A stretch of 64,000 nt of DNA from Ceratopteris richardii (GCA_020310875.1 CM035431.1:20698267-20762266); one strand, 5' to 3'; positions 22,275 through 35,628 are shown, numbered from the stretch's first letter. Made by a program: numbers and translations. Notes: generated from the letters alone by a model not told the origin.

Positions 22275-25200
22275 ATGGGAGATTCTCTTCAGATAGAGAA
22301 ATTGGATAGAGAAAACTATCCAGCATGGTCAATGAGGATGGAAGCTCATCTCATGAGCAAATACCTGATAGGATACATCACAAGTGAAGAAGAAACGCCA
22401 CAGTTCAGAGATCCTAGTGTTCCAACTAGGGATGAACTATCAGATTTGAAGACTTGGATGAAGAGAGATGCTCAAGCAAGGAGCATTATCTACATGGGAG
22501 TCAGTGACTATTTGCTACCTCACATTAGAGGTCTTGAAAGTGCAAGTGATATATGGAATGCTTTGGAGGAGCACTTCCAAAACACCACAAAGTCAAGGAA
22601 AGCATCTTTGTGGGCAGAGTTTACCACATTCAAGAAGAAGGCCTCTCAATCCATCTCTGATTATGTAACAAGGATGAAGGACATTGCAGATGCATTAGGA
22701 GCACTTGACAAAAATATTGAGGAGGATAAATTGGTAAGGCAAATCCTCACAGGTTTGAGAGGTGATGACAAATGGAAGCCATTCATTTTGTCTACTGAAT
22801 TGTCACTAGATCATTTTAGTCCTGATTTAAATCAGTTGCTAGGACACATGCTAACCTTTGAGCAGGATGTCAAAGGTGAAAGTGATAAGAGTGCAGGTCA
22901 AGCAATGTATTCAAAGGATAAGAAGAAGAATAGCAAAGGGAAACAACAAGCAAATGAAGATGAAGGTACAACTAGCCAAGCTAACTTCCTAAGAGGAAGA
23001 GGAGGTGGCAAAGGTAGAGGAAGAGGTAGAAGTAATAAAGATGAAGTCAAAGCTTGCTGGATTTGTGGTAAGACAAATCACTTAGCTCATGATTGTTGGC
23101 ATAATACTCAGAACAATGGTGGATATACTCTGGAAGAAATGTAGGTAGAGGATTCCAAAGTCAATCCTACAACAATACCTACTACAATTATGCTTCAGAT
23201 CAGAAGGAGGATTCATTCTTGATCATGAATGCAACTTTGTGAAAGGCAAAGTGAAGACCAAAGAGTCTTCTACATTGACTCAAGGTGTAGCAATCACCTG
23301 AGTGGCAACATAGCCTTGATGACTGATTTGGAGAATTAGATAACTAATCATGTAGTTTAAATAGGTGAAAATACAAAGCATAATGTAAAGTCAATTGGAT
23401 CAGTGAAGGCCAAGGATGGAAGTACTCTCCTGAGTAAGGTTTTGTATGTTCCTACAATTCCAAAGAATCAGATAAGTGTAGGACAAATTATTGAAAAAGG
23501 TTATGAAGTGAGGTTCACTAATGATGGAGTTTTTGTGGAAGACCCTAGCAATGGGTATAAACAAATTGTTTCAGGAAGGAAAGAAGGAAGACTCTTCACA
23601 TTGAGGATTCAAGGTAATGTTGGTCATGCCTTGTTCACTTATGGAGGAAATAAGATCTCTGAGTTAGATCTTTGGCACAAAAGGCTTGGAAATTTCAATG
23701 AAAGAGGTATTAAAGATATGGTTAACAATGGCTCAGTGATTGGATTGCCTAATGTTGCAGGTCAACATATGAAATACAGATGTGAGGCATATCAATTAGG
23801 TAAGGCTCATAAGCAATCTTATTCCAAACATAGTTTTATGTATTCAGAGAAGCTTGAATTGGTTCACACAGATGTGTGGGGACCATCAAAGGATTTTAGT
23901 ATCAATGGTTCAAGATATTATGTGATTTATGTTGATGATGCTACTAGGTGGATCACTATTTATGTGATCAAAGATAAAGCAGAGGTATTCAATACATTCA
24001 AGCATTATCATGTGTATGCAGAAAGAATCACATGTCAAAAGTTGAAGAGGCAAAGGTCAGATGGAGGAGGAGAGTATTTCTCTAATGAGTTCAGTGATTA
24101 TTTATGGAATGCAGGTATAAAAAGAGAGGTTACTTGCAGGTACTCTCCTCAACAAAATGGTGTAGCAGAAAGGAGGAATAGAACTCTTGTTGAGTTTGCA
24201 AGATCCATGATGAAGGAGAAAAATTGTCCCAATTATTTGTGGGTTGAGGCTATAAATACAGCTACATATTTGGTTAATAGATTACCATGTAAAGATTTGC
24301 AGGGTATGACACCATATGAGGCATGGTGGGGTAAGAGACCTACCCTAGATCATTGCAAAGTATTTGGATGTTTGGCATATGCATATGTGCCATCTCAATT
24401 AAGGCACAAATTGGAACCTAAAGCTGAAAAGTATGTATTCATTGGATATAATGATAAGCAGATGGGATATAGGTTGTGGAGTCCATCCACAAAACAATTC
24501 CTTGTGTCAAAGGATGTAACATTTGATGAGCATGGTACTTGGTATGTAGGTACAATCAATATTCATGTAGGTGATGAAGAAATTGTGAATCAGAAGAAAG
24601 TTAAATCAAAGGTTCAAATATTTGATGAAGAAGAGAATAATGAAGTACAGGTTGAAGTTGAAGAAGTGCCAAGGTTTGATCCAAAATGTGATGAACTAGA
24701 AACCTCAAGAAGTGGAGAACTTAGAAGGTCATCTAGACACAAATGGCAACCTACAAGGTATAGCTATGACACTTCTTTTTTGGCTACTAAAGATTATGCT
24801 TATATGGTAAAGGCAGACGAAGACCCTTCTACATATGAAGAGGCAAAAGTTAAGGAAAATTGGAAGAAAGATATGCAGGAAGAGTATGATGCATTGATGG
24901 AGAATAAGACTTGGGATTTGGTTCCTAAACCAAATAGTCAGAAGATCATTGGATGCAAATAGGTCTACAAGACAAAGAGGTATGCAGATGGAAGTGTATC
25001 TAGGTATAAAGCTAGACTTGTTGTGAAAGGGTTTGCTCAGACATCTGGTATAGATTATGATGAGACCTATAGTCCTGTGGCAAAGATGACAACCATCAGG
25101 ACACTCATAGCTATTGCTGTATGTAAAGGTTGGAAATTATGTCAATTAAATGTGAAGAATGCTTTTCTAAATGGTTATATTTTAGTTGATGTTTTCATGG

Positions 25201-26366
25201 AGAAACCACAAGGGTTCAGAGATGAAAGATATCCAGATCATGTATGTAATCTCAAGAGACCTTTGTATGGTTTGAAGCAAGCCCCAAGAGCATGGAATTA
25301 TAGAATTGTGAAGTTCTTGAAGGAACTTGGTTTTCAAGTATCTAAAGCAGATAGTAGCTTGCTTGTCAAAGAAAGTGTTGATGGGTTCATTTACATGTGC
25401 ATATATGTTGATGATATAACTCTTACAGGTACAGATGAGAAAGGCATTCAAAGCCTAAAGAAACAAATGGAGAAAGAGTTCAAGATTAGTGACTTGGGAG
25501 ACTTGTCATATTTCTTGGGCATGGAGATCTCATACACTCAACATGGAGTGTATGTAACTCAACAAAGGTATTTGAAGAATTTGTTGATCAAGTTTAAAAT
25601 GGAAGGTTGCAGGGTAGCACCTACTCCAATGGAAGTGAATCACAAATTGAGCAGATATGGAGGAGAAGAATTCAAGTACATAAAGCTATATCAAAGTTTG
25701 GTTGGTAGTCTGATCTATGCTACATTAACTAGGCTTGACTTGTCATATGTATTAGGAGTGTTGTCTCAATTCATGCATTGTCCTAGGAAAGAACATTGGG
25801 TTGCAAGACAAAGGGTGTTGAGATACATTAATGGTACACTCAAAGAAGGTTTGTATTATGGTTTTACATCAGATACAAACATCAAGATATATAGTGACAT
25901 AGATTGGGTAGGCAATCCTGATGATAGGAGATCAACATATGGATACTTGTGTTATGTGGGAGATAACTTAATCTCTTGGTGTTCAAAGAAGCAAAACATA
26001 GTTGCTTTATCATCTACAGAGGTAGAGTACAAAGGTATGGTTGAAGCTGCAAAGGAAGTGATATGGCTTACGACTCTTATGAAGAGTTTTGACATTATTC
26101 AGAGTACACCCACTATTCATGGAGATAACATGAGTTCATTGTATTTAGCTGCTAATCTTGTTTTTCATGCCAGGACTAAACATATTGAGATTCAATATCA
26201 TTTTCTAAGAGAGAAGGTGATGGATAAGGAGATTGAAGTCATACATACTTCAATAAAAGATCAGATAGCTGATATGCTAACCAAAAGCTTGGATGGACCA
26301 AAGCTACAAAGATTCAAAGACATGGTAGGTATAAAGAAGATAGAGAAAACCTCAATTGATGATTGA
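22275..26366 (+). pseudogene. Copia I gag-pol polyprotein (broken)
   Basis: One frame from ATG 22275 to TGA 26366 holds most of the protein. Breaks: TAG at 23142-23144 followed by an out-of-frame stretch to about 23255, further stops up to 23402, and TAG at 24961-24963 where related copies have Trp (SKWVYK). Domains: gag (22275-22900), zinc knuckle CWICGKTNHLAHDC (about 23058), protease FYIDSRCSNH (about 23270; active-site Gly replaced by Arg), integrase with HTDVWGP (about 23866) and [14 protein letters not shown] with YVDD (25406-25417), RNase H (about 25890-26250). The C-terminal KSLDGPKLQRFKDMVGIKK tail, lost in copia A, is present here. Confidence 0.92.
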
Positions 26367-26374
26367 GGGGGAGT

Positions 26375-27406
26375 TGTTGGTGCAAGTCAATCAACAATTG
26401 AAGTTTTGATGAAGGATTGAAGTCAAGAATTGAAGAAAAGATCAATTTATGAAGCATGAAGAAAGTACAAGTTCGGAAGATGAAGACTTGTATACATATG
26501 TACATTAATTTAGAGATAGCTCACTTATACCTTTTGTTTGGTTATGAGCTTGTACATATTTTCCTATATATACAAGTAAAAATTCAGGGCAAATATGAGA
26601 GAGAATATGAAGAGAAGAATTATAAGTATTTTTGAGTCATTAACAGCTTAGAAGTGTAGGATATCTCTCTTATCACGTAGATGTAAAATTTCTGAGAAAT
26701 GAAGAAAAGTTACGCCCGATATTTCTGTGTGTACTCCTTCTGTGTTTAATCTTTTGTGAAATTCTTTTGTTAAAGTCTAAGTCTATAGTTGTTTGACCTC
26801 TGTACAAGTTTTCCGCTTCTAATTGTGATCAGGATGAGAGAATTGAGTGTAGGAACATTCACATGTGTAAATGTGAAGAAGTGAAGTTGCAGGAGGCGCA
26901 AAATTGGATGCTAATGGTTTGGTCAATGCTCCTTCCACAGTGTAAATTTTTGAGCAAACAAGCACTCATTCTTTAACTTGGAAGGTAAGCTACCCATGGT
27001 TAAAAGCATTTGAATAAAGGGGTTGTAATTTGGGAGAACTATGTGGTGGAAGTTACGTGTGTCAAAGCCGATTGTAAAGAAGTACAATTTTAGACATAGG
27101 TGAATTGTTTAGATCATTTCTCAAGATCTACCAAGACTTTTGAGATGATTTAACTTGGATAAGGTGCGCAAACTATAGATCACACCTTGTGCAAAGTTTT
27201 ATCAAACACTTTACACATTTGATTAGTCAATGAGTAAGATATGTGCAACAAACTTTCTGAGTAATTACTCTCTTCAAAATTTGTTCAAGATTTTGGTAAT
27301 TGAGCATTGATCCTCCAAATTGGTAAAGGTTTTGAGGTATTCTTGATATAGAGGTGCTCTAACTTCAAGGATAGCTTGTTCTTTTGGAGATTAGAACTCT
27401 CCTTTA
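26375..27406 (+). repeat. 3' LTR of copia I
   Basis: 1032 bp, same length as the 5' LTR. Ends CTCTCCTTTA, a C-to-T change of the canonical CA end. Preceded by the polypurine tract TTGAGGGGGAGT (26363-26374). Confidence 0.93.
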
Positions 27407-28973
27407 GTAAGACCCTTCCTATGGCAGCTACAGATAGTAAAAGATTAGGGAACCAACTCTTTGTACTTGCAACACTTACGAGTCAACACCAAGGTCAATC
27501 TAAAGGATTATACCTTTAGAGATGTACCACCCCTATAGTGGAATCCTATCCACAAGGCACAAGAAGATTCAATCTCTGTACTTTCTGAAAGTAATTCTGA
27601 TCCATCTTGGATGTATGAAGATACTCACTTGTGGATGTGTAAGGTCGTAGAGGAAGAGGAGAAATGCCAAAAAGAAAGAGAAGAAGGAACCTCTAAAGGA
27701 GATAGATTAGTTAAAGACCCAGCCTACACATCGACAATCTTTCGAGATGAGGAATTTGAGCCTCACGGTTGGGCGGAAATCTTAAGCCACCATGGACATT
27801 CCTACCAATGAAGAACAGTGGACACCTCATTGTGATGAGGAAGGTTATGATATTTCTGTGTTCATGTGTCAGCCCTTGCTAGAAGAATGTGATCCTAGTG
27901 ATGTCATAGAAGTAGAGGAGAATGAAGATGATCTAGAGTCCATTGTGATGGATAGTTGCTTTAACTCGGAAGAGCACAATTTAGAAGATGTTGGAGTGTT
28001 TAACCAGAAAGAAGAATAATCTATCACAAGCATTAAAATGATAAATTCAAAGGATGGAAATGAGGGTAGTCAAAAGAAAAAGAAAATAAAAGCAGTGAAA
28101 CAAGAAGAGGAGGAATCATTGTTTGAAGTACAAGAAAACTTCAAGAAATATGAAGTTGAAGATCGAAAAATTTTGGTACGAATGCCTAAGAGATAGGCCA
28201 CTACAGGAGAATCATATGATAATAAAGAAAAGACCAAAAAAATTGTTCGAACCATTGAGGAGAACGAAGAGAGATGTACATACATAGGAGTTGACCTAAG
28301 TGCAGAAGAAGAAATGGAGCTTGTAGCTTTATTAAGGGAATATAGGGATGTGTTTGTGTGGCACTATAGAGACTTGAAGGAAGTAGATCCGAAAATATGC
28401 CCTACACATATAATGACACTTATGTAGCTAATATATAGGAAGAAATTGACAGGTTGATTGAAGCCGACTTTATCTATGAGATTGAGCATATTGAATGGGT
28501 ATCCCCCATTGTAGTGGTGCCCAATAAGAACGAAAAGTTGTGAGTGTGTGTTAACCTTAAAAAGGTTAATGTCATTACAATTAGAGATAGCTATCCGCTT
28601 CCAATCACTGAACATTTATTGGAGCATGTTGCAGGTAAGGAAGTTTATAGCTTCCTTGATGGATTTTCAGCTTACAACCAAGTAGCCATAGCCCTAGAAG
28701 ATCAACACAAAACACCTTTTGCCACAGAGTGGGGAATCTTTGCATTTCCTGTGATGTCATTTGGGCTCACAAATGCACCTACAACAATCCAAAGGCTCAT
28801 GTGTCATGTCTTCAAAGAGTTCTTGCAAAAGAGCTTAGAAGTATATGTGGATGATTTATGTGCTTTCCTAAGAAAGAAGATACCACATCTTTGAGCTTAG
28901 ACAAATCTTCAACAAGTGTAGAGAATATCGATTTTGTGAGAACCCAAAAAAGTGTGTATTCATGGTACGTCAA
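27407..28973 (+). pseudogene. Gypsy H: protease end and RT start, cut by gypsy C
   Basis: Continuation of 19881-21020 after copia I. Removing copia I and one target duplication puts the protease end (RPFLWQLQIVKDWG equivalent, near 27410) and the pol start (near 27550-27620) in one frame, although it carries stops. Then an acidic linker (27792-28016), the DLKEVDPKIC region, and RT blocks including LEVYVDDLCAF (near 28838-28870). It has many frameshifts and stops. It ends at the residues FMVRQ, where the LTR of copy C begins. The rest of H should lie beyond the right end of the window. Confidence 0.85.
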
Positions 28974-29607
28974 TGTAGCTCAATGATGAGTAGCACCTCC
29001 TTTAATGTCAATCCGGGAAGACGTGAGGATAGTATGATGACCTCGAGCAAGTGAAGGCACAAGTGTGTGAGTGAGAAGCACACCAACATGCACACACATA
29101 CACACACACGCGCACACACGGCAAGACAAAGAGAAATACAATGAAGTTCTTTTAGATTACTTCCAAAATGCTCATACAAGTTCAAATCTATTACAAGCTA
29201 CCCTCAAAAATGAGCTCTCTAGCTCTATTTATAGTTTTTGACTAGCTTTTGGCCCTGTCCAGACCTAGTGTCCGGCCTAGTTAAAAATTAGGTTCTAGGG
29301 CCTAATTGGAGGCTCAAACGGAGTCTAAAAATCATGAAAATTGGTATGATGATACTTCTAATACTCCTTAAGCTCGAGGACTCCTCGGCTTCCACAAAAT
29401 GGAGTTACAAAAAGGTAAAATGGTATGTACAATGATTTGTAGTGATGAGAATCACTGTTATGAAGATGTTGTTTTGGAAAAATTTGAATGGCCTACTTGC
29501 CAGATCTTCGATGACTACTTAGTCTACTTGTGCCTTCTCTCCGCTCTGGCTCCCTTATTTGGCTTCCTTGTCTTGTGAGTCCTTCGGTGCCTTGACTGCT
29601 GCCAACA
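28974..29607 (-). repeat. 3' LTR of gypsy C
   Basis: 634 bp. On the minus strand it begins TGTTGGCAGCAG and ends GAGCTACA. It resembles the LTRs of B and F but is shorter. Contains the family's TG-rich microsatellite at about 29085-29120. Confidence 0.9.
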
Positions 29608-29625
29608 CCCCCCCCCCCTCTCGCG
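29608..29625 (-). other. Polypurine tract of gypsy C
   Basis: On the minus strand cgcgagag followed by a run of G, directly before the LTR. The G run is longer than in B or F. Confidence 0.85.
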
Positions 29626-32600
29626 TCTGTCGTCTCTGACAGACCCTTGTCTAGCTGAGCGTTGGACATAATATTGAACCACATCGGAAGCAAGGTGGTT
29701 TTCTTATTATCGCAGCCCTCGTGCTAGGTCTGTTAACAATGCATCCCAATCCACTGGACCTGGGATGTCTAGATGGGGCACCCGCTGAGTGGATGGTCCT
29801 CTCCACAGCGAATAGTTGGAGGAGATGTGATGGCTTGGGTACAAATATTTCTGAATGATATTCCCAGAACTCTGTGATGAACATCTCCTCGAAGGTCTGC
29901 TTGAAGCATGCTGGGAGGTATTTTATTCTTGCGTGCCAAGCATATACTACCTTTATTGAGGGGGTAGTGCTCATGTCATATACCAGGTCTTGGTTGGCTG
30001 TAGTGAAGCCAACTCCTGAGAAGTGGGGGTCCTTGATGTTCTTGAATGTCCTGAATGTGATCAGCATTCATTCAAAGATTTTCATGCACATTTGTGTCAT
30101 CACATTAGGTGTGTTCCGTAGTCGAAGGTTCCAGTGACGGATTGTAGAAATCATATAAGCAACTGTGGGAGGTCCTTGTGGAGGTGCTAGATAGACATAA
30201 TTTAACCACTTTGCACAACCTTTGACGTTCTTTACAGCAATGGTAAACTCGGGCCACGTGCGTCTTCGGAGGACTGGAACATAACAAGGGTTGTATTTGA
30301 TAAATAGCGGCATGTTGTTCCAGGTTCGAACCATTTCAGGGTAAGTTTCCAAAAGTCGTATCCGCCAGGTGGGTTGATGAATGGATCCTTTTTTCGCACT
30401 CTCCGGGATATCGTCAGGGCCAAATTGTGTGGCAAAGGTTGGAGCCTTGCCACATCGTTGTTTAATCTCTGCGTTATAATCTGCCAAAAGTACACAATAT
30501 GGCACATACTGATCATCGTTGGTGCCTATCCATCTGTGATGAGACATACTGCGGAAATATTCTTACTTTATGATAACGTCTTCCAATTTAGCCATTGATT
30601 GGATTTGGATTGCCACTCGATCTTCATGGGTTTTAGCTGTCTTTTCGAGTGTCTGAAGCCATTCGGGTGCTTCAACTTCCAGGGTGTCCATTCCTTCCGA
30701 GGTTTGCTGACCTCCTGGCATCCGCATAGGACATATGGTTCCTCATACGACTCATCCACCTCAATGGGTACCAATTCATCTGGCTCTGGTTCTATAACTA
30801 GAGAGGGTTGTCTTTCATATTCCAATAACTTCTTCTGCAAGTCTGCCACCTGCTCTGTTAATGCCTTTACTTCCTCTGAAGTCAAGATTGTCTCTAGGAC
30901 CCTGAGCTGGCGACGTAGTGCATCCCGTTCCTTTTCCAAATCATCATGTGCTTCTAATAGATCGGCATAGATTTCCAAGATTGTCTTCATTGTCTCTGAG
31001 GGGACTGCTTTGAATTGTTATGGGTCGATCTCGTGGGGAGAGCCTTCCATTGGAGCTTCCAGGTTTTCTTCGTTTTCTTCTGCAGACGCTTGTTTTCTTC
31101 AAGGGCGGTAGCCATGTGTTTTCTGAGTAGAGTCAAATTACGCCAGACTCTTAGATTATCTATTTGGTAGACTTCAAGTAAAGCTTCGAGTTGTTTGACA
31201 CCTGGCAATTGTGATGGTTGGGGTGCCTCGAGGAGGGTTTGATGGGCCTGCTCGAGTGTGGTATAGCGTTGATTGAGGTCAGCGTTTTCATCTTCTATAG
31301 TTATAAGCCATCTCTGTAGTTGTTGGTGATTCGTAGTCAGTTGACGATGACGATCTTCGAGAGCCTGATACTCACTCTGAAGTTGATACACACATTGATG
31401 TAACCTCGAAAACATATTATTTACATTAAAGAATGCAGGGAAAGGGGAAGATGCAGGGGGAATGGGAAAGGGAAAGGGAGTTGTGAATGAGGTTGAAACA
31501 AGTGGTGAGGTGGGTGGAGGGGGTATGGGAGATTGAGGCTGCGTGGGGGGAGGGAGTGGTGCTATGGCTGGTGATGTTTCCATGGTGTCAATTGTATGTG
31601 TGACCGTGTAGATGAGAAGAGTGGGTGGGGTGGAGGTGATGTTCGTGAAGAGTGTTGTGAAAGTGGGCATGGTAACTCCTCCGACTTGGATGCCTGGAGA
31701 GAGAGGAATTCCCATGACAACTGTGGTGGTGGTGGAAGTGGGGGAGGTAGTGTCATGTGACGAAGTGAATTGTGTAGTGAGAGGTGTGAAGGGTGGTGAA
31801 GTGGTGCCGCCTGATGTTCTTCTGTATGTGTTGTATCTCCTGGCTCTGACACATTGATGTGAATTTGCTTGCGGAATCTCATGGGACGATTAGGAACTCG
31901 TTTCTAAAATCGGTGAATATAAGCCATAGCTGAATGAATGGCCTCATCCAAGACCACCACGTCCGCGTGCAAGTTCATGGATTCAATAAACATTTCATCC
32001 ACGCCTTCCTCTCCCAACATTTGGCTCATTAATACCTTTCCTGTTTCAAGCGATAATTTGTGTTGTTCCTGGACGAGCTTCATGGTCTGATACAATCGTT
32101 TTATTTGTGCCGAATATGCTGGGGCACTTGCTAGTTCTGCGAGTTCGTCATATTCTTGATCATGTTCTTCGTTTGCTTCTTCTTCTTTTGTCTCTTCTTC
32201 ATCCTCTTCTGCTTCTACTACTTCCGGTTGGGTCGGGGCTGAAGTTGTTGTAGTGGGTTGTGGTTCTTGGGTCTGCTCTCCTTCCGTCTCGAGGTTCGAT
32301 TCGTTGATCAGCCTAGCAATTTCTTCATCAGTGAGGTCCGCCAGGGTGTATCCTTGTGGGAACTCCAAGTCCGATGGAATCGGAGGGAATACCAGATTGG
32401 GTCCTTCTGCACTTGGTCTGGGTAGGTGAATGGTGAATGGTCGGACACGTCGAGTTTGGGGAGGGGTAACTTCTGGTGTGGTGGTGGCTCCCCTTGCTTG
32501 TGCACACGGTAATTGGACTGTCCCTCTCATTTTCTTCGATGGAGGACCCGCCGTTGATGGCCGTCTTTGGAATTCTTGGGCTCTTGACCACACTAGTGCC

Positions 32601-33131
32601 CTTTGAATAGGCACGTCATAGGCTAAGCATCTATAAATTATTCTTGTCAGGGCACAACACCCATGAAGCACATTCTTCTGTTTCTTATTCCACCGTTGAT
32701 GGGCTAGGTGGATCTGATCTATGATCCAATGTGGTATATTGAGGGTGAGATCCTCTGTTTCCGCCAAGTACAAGCTGAACCATATCTTCTTTGGTGGCAT
32801 AGTGAAGCGTTCTTGGGCGGGGAAAGCAAAATGTTGCATAATCGTTCGTAGGTGGAGAGCGATAGTTGGTGTCATTGCTACCATGCCCTTCAATTTATTG
32901 AGATCCTTGTGCTTCATCCTGCCTGGAATCATGGTTTCTTCTCAGTGGGAATATGCATACCATGCATGTTCAATGCTTCACGTACTAGGTTGAGGGTCAG
33001 CTTGAATCTTTTGAGCTCGTGGCCTGGCATCAGTGAGGGTAGCACGAAAGTACTATTGCCTCCCTTGGCTCTGCTAGGGGTGATGGTACTGATAAGGTAG
33101 GAGTAGTGCAGGAAATCTGGCTTAGGCAAAC
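29626..33131 (-). pseudogene. Gypsy C long 3' ORF, main part (frameshifted)
   Basis: Continuation of 50426-50061 after removal of copy B. Segments: 33131-32929 and 32932-31904 (N-terminal domain, with FAFPAQERFTMPPKKIWFSL near 32810 and an acidic Glu-rich run near 32170-32240), a Pro/Thr-rich segment (31882-31450), a coiled coil (31430-30790), and the C-terminal domain (30547-29651, with YMISTIRHW and AWHARIKYLPACF). Frameshifts occur near 32930, 31800, 31080 and 30680. A TAG interrupts at 31904, a TGA at 30068. It shows the same domain order as B and F, so the ORF is a family character. Function unknown. Confidence 0.82.
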
Positions 33132-33836
33132 TGTTGGAACTGAAGGACTCACAAGGCAAGGAAGCGTACGAAGGGAGTCAAAGAGAAGAGAAAGCACAAG
33201 CAGACAGAGCAGTCAACCACGATCTGGCAAGTAGGCCAATATTTTTTTCAGGACACTAATGCATATCAGAGAGGTGGACACACAAGGAGAAGGAGCAAGT
33301 AGGGAGCTCCAGGAAATGTCTGTCCAAATGTTAGTAGAATCCCTACAAAAATAGTGATTTTCATCACTAACAATCATTGTAAATATCATTTCCGTATTTT
33401 CGTAGCTCCATTTTGTGCAAGCCAAGGAGTCCTTGAGCTTGAGGAGCTTTAGGAGTACCTACCTGTCAGTTTTCACATTTTTTAGACTTCGTTTGAACCT
33501 CCGAATAGGATAGAGAACCTAATTTTAAACTAGGCCGGACACTAGGTCTGAACATGGCCAAAACCTAGTCAAAAATTATAAAGAGAGCTAGAAGGCTCAT
33601 TTTTGAGGTTAGATTGTAATTGAATTGGACTTGTATGAGCTTTTGGAAAGTAATCTAAGAACTCCATTGCTTCTCACTCTTTGTCTTGCCGTGTGTGCGC
33701 GTGTGTGTGTATGTGTGTGCATGTTAGTGTGCTTCTCACTCACGCACTTGTGCCTTCACTTGCTCGAGGTCTTCATACCATCCTCACGTCTTCCCGGATT
33801 GACATTAAAGGAGGTGCTACTCATCACTGAGCTACA
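33132..33836 (+). repeat. 5' LTR of gypsy B
   Basis: 705 bp, TGTTGGAACTG...GAGCTACA. Contains a TG-rich microsatellite (33690-33725). Nearly identical to 49356-50060. Confidence 0.96.
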
Positions 33837-33844
33837 CCAAATTT

Positions 33845-33861
33845 TGGCGCCGTTTCCGGGG
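33845..33861 (+). other. Primer binding site of gypsy B
   Basis: TGGCGCCGTTTCCGGGG, eight bases after the LTR. It resembles the TGGCGCCGTTGCCGGGG site typical of Athila/Tat-like plant gypsy elements. Confidence 0.85.
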
Positions 33862-35628
33862 AACGAGCTTTGAGGACGAGTGTGTGATGGTAAGACGTAG
33901 AGTTATGATGTTGGCGTTGTAGGTAATTTCTCTATTTTTTCTTATTTTTCTCTTTCTTACTACACCATCATCATCACCATCATCATCCTCACCATATCCA
34001 ATCTCCATCTCCATCATCGCGAAAAAAATTCAGTTTTTTTATCATATCACCTTCTCCACCTCATTTCCCTCATTCCACTTGTGAGAGAGCGAGAGAGCGA
34101 TATTGTGTGCATTGTTTTTGCATGTTTGTTGAGTTTCTTGCAGGTTCCAGCAGCATCATCCCCTCCAGCACATTGCGTAGGTACGGAAATGTGCAGAACT
34201 GTCTCGCAGTCGCCAGCTTCTGTCGATCGCGATTGAGTGAAATTTTCATCTTTTGGTAAAACTGAGTGCACCCCAGTAGACTAGAGGCTTGGCACAACAC
34301 AAATCCACAAAAATTTTTGAAAAAATTGAAAATTTTCAGTCCATCGTGATTGATAGCATCAATCGCGACTGACACCTGTCCATCACGACGGACAGCCATC
34401 CATCACGACGGACAGCTATCCATCGCGATGGACAGCCATCCATCGCGACGGACAGCCATCCATCGCGACAGACACCTGTCAATCGCGACGGACATCCATC
34501 CATCGCGGCAGACACCTGTCAATTGCGACGGATAGCCATGCATCGCGAGGGAGAGCCATCCATCACGACGGACAGCCATCCATCGTGATCGACAGCCATC
34601 CATCGCGACCGACAGCCATCCATCGCGACAGACACCTGTCAATCGCGACGGACAGCCATCCATCGCGACCAACAGCCATCCATCCCGACAGACACCTATC
34701 AATCACGACGAACAACCATCCATCGCGACCGACAGCCATCCATCGCGACGGACACCTGTCCATTGCGATGGACACCAGTCCATCGCGATTGACAGCCCAG
34801 TCGATCGCGATTGACAGCCATTTTCGGCCATTTTTTAGGGTTTATTAAATTGAGGAATTGGGCTAATTATGGGCATAACTATTGGGCTATAGGACATATA
34901 GGGAGGCTATAAACAAGCAATTTGAGGAAACCTTGTTGACCTGTTAGCCTGTTTGAACCCTGTTTTAATCCCTGAAGCCTGAATTGACATAACTTCCTCA
35001 TACGAAATCCGTTTGCTGTGATTCTTGTTTGAAGTTGACCATACCCCGAGGTAGGAAAACTGAGGGATCCTTGGGATTGTTTTCCATAAAGGCAAAGGAT
35101 GATTTGGTCTGTGAGATACAGGCATAAACGTGGTCTATTGTGGCATTTGAATCTAAGTCTTGAGCTAATCGTGGGACTTTTACAGGTCCAGTAAGAGCAC
35201 TTGAGAGCATCCAAAGCAAGGGTTTCTTTGCAAGCTTGAGAACCGGGTTCTTGAGCGTCATAAAGCAAGGGATCAACAAGTAAGGTTGGAATATTCTCAA
35301 CTCCCTTTGTCAATTCGTAGCTTAGGCTAAGTGCGGGAAGTGCTAGGAGTAAGTCAGGGCGACGATAGGCATCAATCAAGTGGAAGACTACCTATGCACT
35401 CAAGTTCAAGGTTAAACATAATCACTTCGTGATGCGATAACCTTAAAGGAAAGAATCTAACGTGGAACGATCAACTTACAGTGCGAAAATATACTCAAAT
35501 ATTCCTGACGACGTGATTTCTGACAAGAGCATACACACGGTAACCACTAAAAAGAATCAAGTAACTGATACAAAAGAACTCAGCAACGAGGTTGTACTTG
35601 GGCAAATTAGGGCTATTCAATTAGGCTT
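33862..35628 (+). other. Untranslated leader of gypsy B
   Basis: About 1.77 kb between primer site and gag ATG. Apart from the tandem repeat, no gene is visible. The stretch 34810-35620 is matched in inverted orientation by 62640-63480 of copy C, so it is conserved leader sequence. Confidence 0.8.
34372..34800 (+). repeat. 20-bp tandem repeat in the gypsy B leader
   Basis: About 21 head-to-tail copies of a 20-bp unit, consensus catccatcgcgacggacagc. Variants are spaced exactly 20 bp, e.g. cgacagacacctgtcaatcg. Units carry TCGCGA and sometimes the palindrome ATCGCGAT. Because 20 is not a multiple of 3, long frames are open on both strands; these are by-products. It lies between primer site and gag. 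Confidence 0.92.

Larger units (their letters stand above)
21016..27411 (+). mobile_element. Ty1/copia element I with target duplication gtaag
   Basis: Element proper is 21021-27406. The duplication gtaag lies at 21016-21020 and 27407-27411. Both LTRs are 1032 bp. It lies inside the protease of gypsy H and splits it from the pol part at 27407. Its polyprotein is related to copia A but its LTR is unrelated by eye. LTR divergence is higher than for B or D, so it is an older insertion. Confidence 0.95.

Noticed and set aside
31600..31860. Plus-strand frame opposite the Pro-rich part of gypsy C
   Set aside because: Shadow of the minus-strand Pro/Thr-rich coding region; no independent motif.
33690..33730. 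TG-rich microsatellite frames (Val/Cys runs) in the gypsy LTRs, also near 2965, 29100 and 49920
   Set aside because: Simple-sequence translation inside LTRs, not genes.
34372..34800. Possible CRISPR array
   Set aside because: Units are directly adjacent with no unique spacers, and the context is a plant retrotransposon.
34350..34848. Overlapping open frames on both strands in the leader of gypsy B
   Set aside because: They are produced by the 20-bp repeat, whose length is not a multiple of three and which lacks stop codons. Same-composition frames occur on both strands.
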